DNA from: Lachnospiraceae bacterium
GTDB lineage: Bacteria; Bacillota; Clostridia; Lachnospirales; Lachnospiraceae
Assembly (NCBI GenBank): GCA_017622875.1
Contig: JAGAQG010000047.1
Span: forward strand, 62,001 to 126,000
DNA length: 64,000 nt
Direction of reading: 5' to 3'
Shown: in pieces, positions 58,951 through 64,000 of the stretch
Layout of the letters: each line of letters begins with the position of its first letter
How positions within the stretch are numbered: position 1 is the stretch's first letter
Notes under the pieces: generated by a model
What the model saw: the letters and a program-made list of their open reading frames with translations, nothing else
Databases searched by the model: none
What the model was told of the DNA's origin: nothing
Program-made: the position numbers and the translations under genes

Positions 58951-59645
58951 TGAATGAGTTTTTATTAAATTCAACTTATTTTGGTATCGTACTGAGTCTT
59001 TTGTGCTATTGGATCGCACTGAAGATTTCAGAAAAAGTAAAAAGTACACTGATGAATCCGCTGCTTGTATCATCTGCAATCATCATTGCAGTGCTTTTGA
59101 TCTTCAAAGTGGATTATAAGACTTTTGATAAAGGTGCTTCTTATCTGACGTACTTTTTAAATCCTGCAACCGTCTGTCTGGCAGTTCCTTTGTATCGGCA
59201 GTTTAATGTTCTGAAGCCAAATTTAAAAGCAATCTTACTTGGTATTTTATCGGGTTGCGTTGCCTGTATGATTGTTATTGTCGGACTTGCAGCAGTATTT
59301 GCCTTAAGTCCTGAAATTACGGCATCGCTGCTTCCAAAATCCATTACGACTGCAATCGCCATTGGACTTTCCGAAGAAATCGGCGGAATTTCCTCTGTCA
59401 CAGTCGCATGTGTGATTATCACAGGAATTTTTGGAGCATGTATTGCTTCGACTGTATTTAAGATTTTCAGGATTGAAGAGCCTGTAGCCCAGGGGCTCGC
59501 CACAGGAACATCAGCTCATGCCATCGGTACTTCCAGAGCACTGGAGCTTGGCGAAGTTCAGGCAGCCATGAGCAGTCTGGCAATTTGTGTGACTGGTATT
59601 ATGACAGTTATCATTGCCCCAATTGTAGTGGGGATAATTTCCTAA
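58950..59645 (+). CDS. lrgB: LrgB-family membrane protein
   Basis: 231 residues and about seven membrane helices. LLCYWIALKISEKVKSTLMN, NPATVCLAVPLYRQFNVLKP, SITTAIAIGLSEEIGGISSV and GLATGTSAHAIGTSRALELG are the conserved LrgB blocks. It functions with LrgA; homologues transport pyruvate or glycolate. GGAGGTACAGGAGTA overlaps the lrgA end and selects this ATG over the in-frame start at 58854. A short weak hairpin (TTCCTA/TAGGAA, 59639-59655) overlaps its stop codon. Confidence 0.93.
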   Translation: MNEFLLNSTYFGIVLSLLCYWIALKISEKVKSTLMNPLLVSSAIIIAVLLIFKVDYKTFDKGASYLTYFLNPATVCLAVPLYRQFNVLKPNLKAILLGILSGCVACMIVIVGLAAVFALSPEITASLLPKSITTAIAIGLSEEIGGISSVTVACVIITGIFGACIASTVFKIFRIEEPVAQGLATGTSAHAIGTSRALELGEVQAAMSSLAICVTGIMTVIIAPIVVGIIS

Positions 59646-59752
59646 AATATAGGAAAATTTGTGGACAGACCCGAAAAAAATAAAAAGGAAATCTTTGAAA
59701 AACACAGAATTTATCTTTTAGAAGTACCTTTTTTGCAAAGAGAGGTGTACGT

Positions 59753-60757
59753 ATGACGATTCGAGAAAAACAAGAGCAGTGGGAAGCACAGTATTTAAGT
59801 CCCTATGCAGCACTTAGTAAGAATTCCAGAGGAAGAGATCGTTATGAACCGCAGTGTGACATTCGACCGGTTTACCAAAGAGACAGGGATCGAATCTTAC
59901 ATAGCAAATCATTTCGTCGTTTGAAGCATAAGACCCAGGTGTTTTTAACGCCCCAGGGCGATCATTACAGAACACGACTGACTCATACACTGGAAGTGTC
60001 TCAGAATGCGCGTACCATTGCAAAGGCGCTTCGCTTGAATGAAGATTTGGTAGAGGCTATGGCTCTCGGTCATGATCTTGGCCATACACCTTTTGGTCAT
60101 GCAGGAGAAAGGGCACTTAATTCTCTCTGTTCCAAAGGCTTTGGACATTACGAACAGAGTGTCCGTGTGGTTGAAAAGCTGGAAAACGGAGGAAGGGGTT
60201 TAAATCTCACCTATGAAGTTCGTGATGGAATCAGAAATCATCGCACTGCAGGCAGACCGAGTACGCTGGAAGGAAAAATTGTCCGCCTGTCGGATAAGAT
60301 CGCATATATTAATCATGACATTGATGACGCCATCCGAGCAGGAATTCTGGTAGCAGAGGATATTCCAAAAGAATATACGGATGTTTTGGGCTGTACCACA
60401 AGCCAGCGCCTCAATACGATGATTCATGACATTGTAAAACACAGTGAAGGAAAGCCTGACATTCTCATGTCTGCGGAAGTGGAAAAAGCCATGGCGGACC
60501 TTCGAAAATTCATGTTTGCCAATGTCTACACCAATCCAAAGGCAAAAGCGGAAGAGCAGAAGGCTCAGGATATGTTAGAGCATCTGTTTGAGTTCTACAA
60601 AGAACATCCGGAAAAAATGTCCGAGGAATATGTGGACATGCTGGAAAACAGAGGTGAGTCCTTGGAGGATGTAGTCTGTGACTATATTTCCGGTATGACT
60701 GACCAGTATGCAATACAAAAATTTCAGGAATATTTCGTACCGAAATCCTGGAGCTAA
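59753..60757 (+). CDS. dGTPase-like HD-domain triphosphohydrolase
   Basis: 334 residues. SPYAALSKNSRGRDRYEPQC, then RILHSKSFRRLKHKTQVFLT and DHYRTRLTHTLEVSQNARTI are typical, and the metal site AMALGHDLGHTPFGHAGERA has the HD pair. IRNHRTAGRPSTLEGKIVRL and SDKIAYINHDIDDAIRAG supply the distal ligands. Such enzymes hydrolyse dNTPs to deoxynucleosides and triphosphate, regulating dNTP pools. GAGAGGTGTACGT precedes the ATG. The dgt-dnaG-rpoD order is common in Clostridia. Confidence 0.92.
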   Translation: MTIREKQEQWEAQYLSPYAALSKNSRGRDRYEPQCDIRPVYQRDRDRILHSKSFRRLKHKTQVFLTPQGDHYRTRLTHTLEVSQNARTIAKALRLNEDLVEAMALGHDLGHTPFGHAGERALNSLCSKGFGHYEQSVRVVEKLENGGRGLNLTYEVRDGIRNHRTAGRPSTLEGKIVRLSDKIAYINHDIDDAIRAGILVAEDIPKEYTDVLGCTTSQRLNTMIHDIVKHSEGKPDILMSAEVEKAMADLRKFMFANVYTNPKAKAEEQKAQDMLEHLFEFYKEHPEKMSEEYVDMLENRGESLEDVVCDYISGMTDQYAIQKFQEYFVPKSWS

Positions 60758-60769
60758 TGAGGAGTAAAC

Positions 60770-62530
60770 ATGTACTATCCTGATGAACTGGTAGAAGAAA
60801 TCAGAGAAAAAAATGACATCGTCAGTGTTGTAGGAGAGTATGTAAAGCTGACCAGAAAGGGAGGTTCCTATTTTGGACTTTGTCCTTTCCACAATGAAAA
60901 AACAGGTTCTTTTTCGGTATCGCCGCAAAAGCAGATGTATTACTGTTTCGGATGCCACAAAGGAGGCAATGTATTTAGCTTTCTGATGGATTACGAAAAC
61001 TATACATTTCCTGAAGCTGTCAAGGTTTTGGGAGAACGTGTGGGCGTAGATCTGCCGGAAATTGAATATTCGGAAAGTGCGAAACAGCAAAAGGATGAAA
61101 AGACCAAAATGCTTGAAATGTACAAGCATGCGGCGACCTTTTACTATCGGATGCTTCGCACCTCCCATGGACAGATTGGTTATCAGTATTTACGAAAAAG
61201 GGAACTGACAGACGAGACGATCAAGCGTTTTGGACTTGGGTATTCTACGAAATTCGGAAAAGATTTATATAATTATTTGAAAAAACAGGGCTTTTCAGAT
61301 CAGATGATGATTGATGGGGGCTTAGTTTCCTACAGTGAAAAAGCAGGAACTTATGACCGTTTCTGGAACAGGGTCATGTTCCCGATCATGGATGCCAACC
61401 ATAAAGTGATCGGTTTTGGGGGTCGAGTGATGGGAGAAGGAGAACCAAAATATTTAAACTCTCCAGAAACAAAGATTTTCGATAAAAGCCGAAATCTCTA
61501 TGGTCTGAACTTTGCAAGAGCAAGCCGCAAGGACAATATGATTATCTGTGAAGGTTACATGGATGTCATTGCTCTTCATCAGGCTGGTTTTACTCAGGCA
61601 GTTGCATCTTTAGGAACTGCTTTGACAGAAAATCAGTGCAGATTGATTGCAAGATATACCAAAAAAGTTCTGTTAACTTATGACAGTGACGCAGCAGGGA
61701 CAAATGCGGCATTACGTGCAATCCCGATGCTGAAAGAAGCGGGCTTAAGTGTCAGTGTCATCAACATGAAGCCTTACAAAGACCCGGATGAATTCATCAA
61801 AGCACTGGGTGCAGAGGCTTTTGAAGAACGAATCAATCAGGCAGTGAACAGCTTCCTGTTTGAGATAGAAGTCATAGAAAGACGTTACGATTTTAAAGAT
61901 CCGGAATCAAAAACGGCCTTTTTCAAGGCGACTGCAAAAAAACTTTTGGAATTTACGGAAGAAATCGAACGCAATACTTATGTGGAGGCGGTGGCAGACC
62001 GATATCATCTGCCATATGAAAAACTTAAGAAAATGGTAGATACCATGGGCGAAGCTGCAAGCAGTATGCCGGTGAGGGAAAAACCTCGTTCCGGTATCCA
62101 GAAAAAGCAGAAAGAAGATGGTATCACAAAAGCACAGAAGCTTTTGATCACATGGATGATTTCAGACGACAGATTGTTTGACGAGATCAGTAAACATGTG
62201 GAACTGCGAGATTTTACCAATGAGTTATACCGTACGGTAGTGGAAATGCTGTATCAGCAGAAAGCACAGGGCAAACTAAAGCCTGCAGAAATTATGAGCC
62301 ACTTCACGGACAGTGAGAACCAGGGGGAAGTCGCATCACTGTTTCATACCGAATTGAAACAGATCGAAAAAAAGGAAGAATTGGAAAAGGCAGTGACAGA
62401 GACCATTATCAAGGTCAAAGAGCACAGCTATAATGTGCAGATCGACGAAATGGATAAAAATGACATGATTGCCTGGCAGAAGATTCTTCAGGAAAAGAGC
62501 AAATTACAGAGACTGCATATTTCTCTTTAG
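60770..62530 (+). CDS. dnaG: DNA primase
   Basis: Synthesises RNA primers for replication. The N-terminal zinc domain has CPFHNEKTGSFSVSPQKQMY and CFGCHKGG. The core contains YGLNFARASRKDNMIICEGY, the TOPRIM acidic residues in EGYMDVIALHQAGF, and YDSDAAGTNAALRAI. The C-terminal helical DnaB-binding domain runs to residue 586, normal for the family. GAGGAGTAAAC precedes the ATG, 12 bases after the dGTPase-like gene. It forms the macromolecular-synthesis operon with rpoD. Confidence 0.96.
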   Translation: MYYPDELVEEIREKNDIVSVVGEYVKLTRKGGSYFGLCPFHNEKTGSFSVSPQKQMYYCFGCHKGGNVFSFLMDYENYTFPEAVKVLGERVGVDLPEIEYSESAKQQKDEKTKMLEMYKHAATFYYRMLRTSHGQIGYQYLRKRELTDETIKRFGLGYSTKFGKDLYNYLKKQGFSDQMMIDGGLVSYSEKAGTYDRFWNRVMFPIMDANHKVIGFGGRVMGEGEPKYLNSPETKIFDKSRNLYGLNFARASRKDNMIICEGYMDVIALHQAGFTQAVASLGTALTENQCRLIARYTKKVLLTYDSDAAGTNAALRAIPMLKEAGLSVSVINMKPYKDPDEFIKALGAEAFEERINQAVNSFLFEIEVIERRYDFKDPESKTAFFKATAKKLLEFTEEIERNTYVEAVADRYHLPYEKLKKMVDTMGEAASSMPVREKPRSGIQKKQKEDGITKAQKLLITWMISDDRLFDEISKHVELRDFTNELYRTVVEMLYQQKAQGKLKPAEIMSHFTDSENQGEVASLFHTELKQIEKKEELEKAVTETIIKVKEHSYNVQIDEMDKNDMIAWQKILQEKSKLQRLHISL

Positions 62531-62569
62531 GTGAGGATATGCTAAAGAATAGGTGTAGAGGTGGACGAT

Positions 62570-63679
62570 ATGGACGAAAAAGAAAGCATGCTGAAAGTGG
62601 CTGAGAAAATTAAAGAACTTCAGGCAATGGCGAAGAAAAAGAAAAACATGCTGGAATATCAGGAGGTTTTAGACTTCTTGCGTGATACAGAGCTTGGAAA
62701 AGAAGAAATTGAAAAGATCTGCGATTTTCTGGAACAGAATGGCGTAGATATTTTACGTGTCACAGAAGAAACAGATGATGATGAAATCCTTTTGACAGAA
62801 GAAGATGAAGTGGATGTGGAAAACATTGACTTATCTGTTCCGGAAGGTGTCAGCATCGAAGACCCTGTACGTATGTACTTAAAAGAGATTGGTAAAGTGC
62901 CTCTTCTTAGTGCAGAGGAAGAAATCGAGCTTGCACAGAAAATGGAAGAGGGAGATGAAGAAGCAAAGAAAAAGCTTGCAGAAGCAAACCTTCGTCTCGT
63001 TGTAAGTATCGCAAAACGTTATGTAGGTCGTGGGATGCTCTTCCTCGACTTAATCCAGGAAGGTAACTTAGGTCTTATTAAAGCTGTTGAAAAATTTGAT
63101 TACCGTAAAGGATACAAATTCAGTACCTATGCAACATGGTGGATTCGTCAGGCAATCACAAGAGCTATTGCTGACCAGGCAAGAACAATCCGCATTCCTG
63201 TGCATATGGTAGAAACGATCAATAAACTTATCCGCGTATCAAGACAGCTTCTTCAGGAACTTGGACGTGAACCGTCACCGGAAGAAATTGCAAAAGAAAT
63301 GAATATGCCGGTAGAACGTGTTCGTGAAATCTTAAAGATTTCTCAGGAACCGGTATCTTTAGAAACACCAATCGGCGAAGAAGAAGATTCCCATCTTGGC
63401 GATTTCATTCAGGATGATCATGTACCTGTACCTGCAGACGCTGCCACATTTACTTTATTAAAAGAACAGTTAAGTGAAGTGCTTGGTACATTAACAGAAA
63501 GAGAACAGAAGGTTCTGCGTCTTCGTTTTGGTTTAGATGATGGACGTGCCCGTACATTGGAAGAAGTAGGTAAAGAATTCAATGTAACTCGTGAACGTAT
63601 TCGTCAGATTGAAGCGAAAGCTTTAAGAAAGCTTCGTCACCCAAGCAGAAGCAGAAAGTTAAAGGATTATTTAGATTAA
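62570..63679 (+). CDS. rpoD: Primary RNA polymerase sigma factor RpoD (SigA)
   Basis: 369-residue housekeeping sigma. A short region 1.1 ([20 protein letters not shown]) and acidic linker lead to [20 protein letters not shown] (1.2). [40 protein letters not shown] and [20 protein letters not shown] cover 2.1-3.0. [20 protein letters not shown] and [20 protein letters not shown] are region 4. GAGGTG seven bases before 62570 selects that ATG; 62561 is a GTG in frame. trmK starts one base after the stop. Confidence 0.97.
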   Translation: MDEKESMLKVAEKIKELQAMAKKKKNMLEYQEVLDFLRDTELGKEEIEKICDFLEQNGVDILRVTEETDDDEILLTEEDEVDVENIDLSVPEGVSIEDPVRMYLKEIGKVPLLSAEEEIELAQKMEEGDEEAKKKLAEANLRLVVSIAKRYVGRGMLFLDLIQEGNLGLIKAVEKFDYRKGYKFSTYATWWIRQAITRAIADQARTIRIPVHMVETINKLIRVSRQLLQELGREPSPEEIAKEMNMPVERVREILKISQEPVSLETPIGEEEDSHLGDFIQDDHVPVPADAATFTLLKEQLSEVLGTLTEREQKVLRLRFGLDDGRARTLEEVGKEFNVTRERIRQIEAKALRKLRHPSRSRKLKDYLD

Positions 63680-63680
63680 T

Positions 63681-64000
63681 ATGCAGTTATCACAACGATT
63701 ATCATCAGTCGCATCGATGGTTACCGCTGGGAATTGTTTAGCAGATGTGGGAACAGATCATGGATATGTTCCCATTTATCTTTATGAGAGAAAATTAATT
63801 CCACATGCTATCGCGATGGACGTAAATAAAGGACCGCTTGAGCGGGCAAAATTACATATTGCAGAGTACGGATTTGGAAATGCGATTAAAACAAGACTCT
63901 CAGATGGGCTTGCTGCGTTAAAGCCGGGGGAAGCGGACAGTATTGTCGTCGCTGGAATGGGTGGTCCGCTGATCATTCGAATTTTGAGTGCTTACCCGGA
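63681..64000 (+). CDS. trmK: tRNA (adenine(22)-N(1))-methyltransferase, N-terminal part
   Basis: The gene runs off the window end after 106 codons. LSQRLSSVASMVTAGNCLAD, then VGTDHGYVPIYLYERKLIPH forms the SAM-binding loop of the TrmK (COG2384) family. AIAMDVNKGPLERAKLHIAE, TRLSDGLAALKPGEADSIVV and AGMGGPLIIRIL match the rest, including the G-M-G-G signature. It methylates N1 of A22 in tRNA. Its position directly after rpoD is conserved in Firmicutes. The RBS is weak, so it is probably coupled to rpoD. Confidence 0.94.
   Translation, partial: MQLSQRLSSVASMVTAGNCLADVGTDHGYVPIYLYERKLIPHAIAMDVNKGPLERAKLHIAEYGFGNAIKTRLSDGLAALKPGEADSIVVAGMGGPLIIRILSAYP

Overview
The window is a low-GC, anaerobic, spore-former-type Firmicutes chromosome segment, most probably Lachnospiraceae (genus not resolved). 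The basis is pyruvate:ferredoxin oxidoreductase, rubredoxin, a sporulation sigma factor K without a pro-sequence, CodY, a CIRCE-controlled groESL operon, Gram-positive-type ribosome binding sites (AGGAGG) and the yrzL-yrrK-yrzB-type gene order. No tRNA, rRNA, CRISPR array or insertion sequence was recognised, and no stretch longer than about 300 bases lacks a gene.

Bases 1-26,100 are mostly housekeeping. In order: the end of pyruvate:ferredoxin oxidoreductase; small genes, including a rubredoxin (2104-2259, minus); a DeoR regulator with rhamnulokinase and a PRTase-like protein; a tRNA/rRNA modification run (prmA, rsmE, cysteine desulfurase, thiI, mtaB); a MATE exporter; ireB-ruvX-DUF1292-rnj; an MltG-like stub with trmR and trhP; sigK; yifB/comM-dprA-topA-codY; and groESL.

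Bases 26,100-54,830 hold a large accessory locus built around a type VII secretion system (T7SSb-like). Its left part is a eukaryote-like phosphosignalling module: an anchored trypsin-like protease with a C-terminal FHA domain, a PP2C phosphatase, a Ser/Thr kinase with a membrane segment and C-terminal helical region, and a small membrane protein. A 2220-residue Ig-repeat membrane-anchored surface protein follows. The core contains a second kinase-TM-TPR protein, a TPR/DUF2135-like membrane protein, two membrane FHA proteins, a three-ATPase EssC with an N-terminal FHA domain, a LytTR regulator, an unknown 139-residue protein and the ubiquitin-like EsaB/YukD. No EsaA, EssA or classical EssB is visible. 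The two kinase-TM-helical-repeat proteins have the topology of EssB but keep kinase catalytic residues. A separate operon, preceded by a tandem repeat that could bind the LytTR regulator, carries eight WXG100-family proteins, a lipoprotein and a lipase whose WXG-like domain lies at the C terminus. The last two resemble the reverse-arranged T7SS lipase toxin TslA and its lipoprotein immunity protein.

Bases 54,830-64,000 return to chromosomal genes: a truncated zinc-ribbon remnant, a DUF4349 lipoprotein, a GH13 protein with substituted catalytic residues, DUF5662, lrgAB, a dGTPase-like HD protein, dnaG, rpoD and the start of trmK.

The proposed logic of the accessory locus is inference. Extracellular events sensed by the protease or surface proteins, and phosphorylation by the two kinases reversed by PP2C, would be read by several FHA domains, including the one on EssC, to gate secretion. 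The LytTR protein would switch on the WXG100/effector operon.
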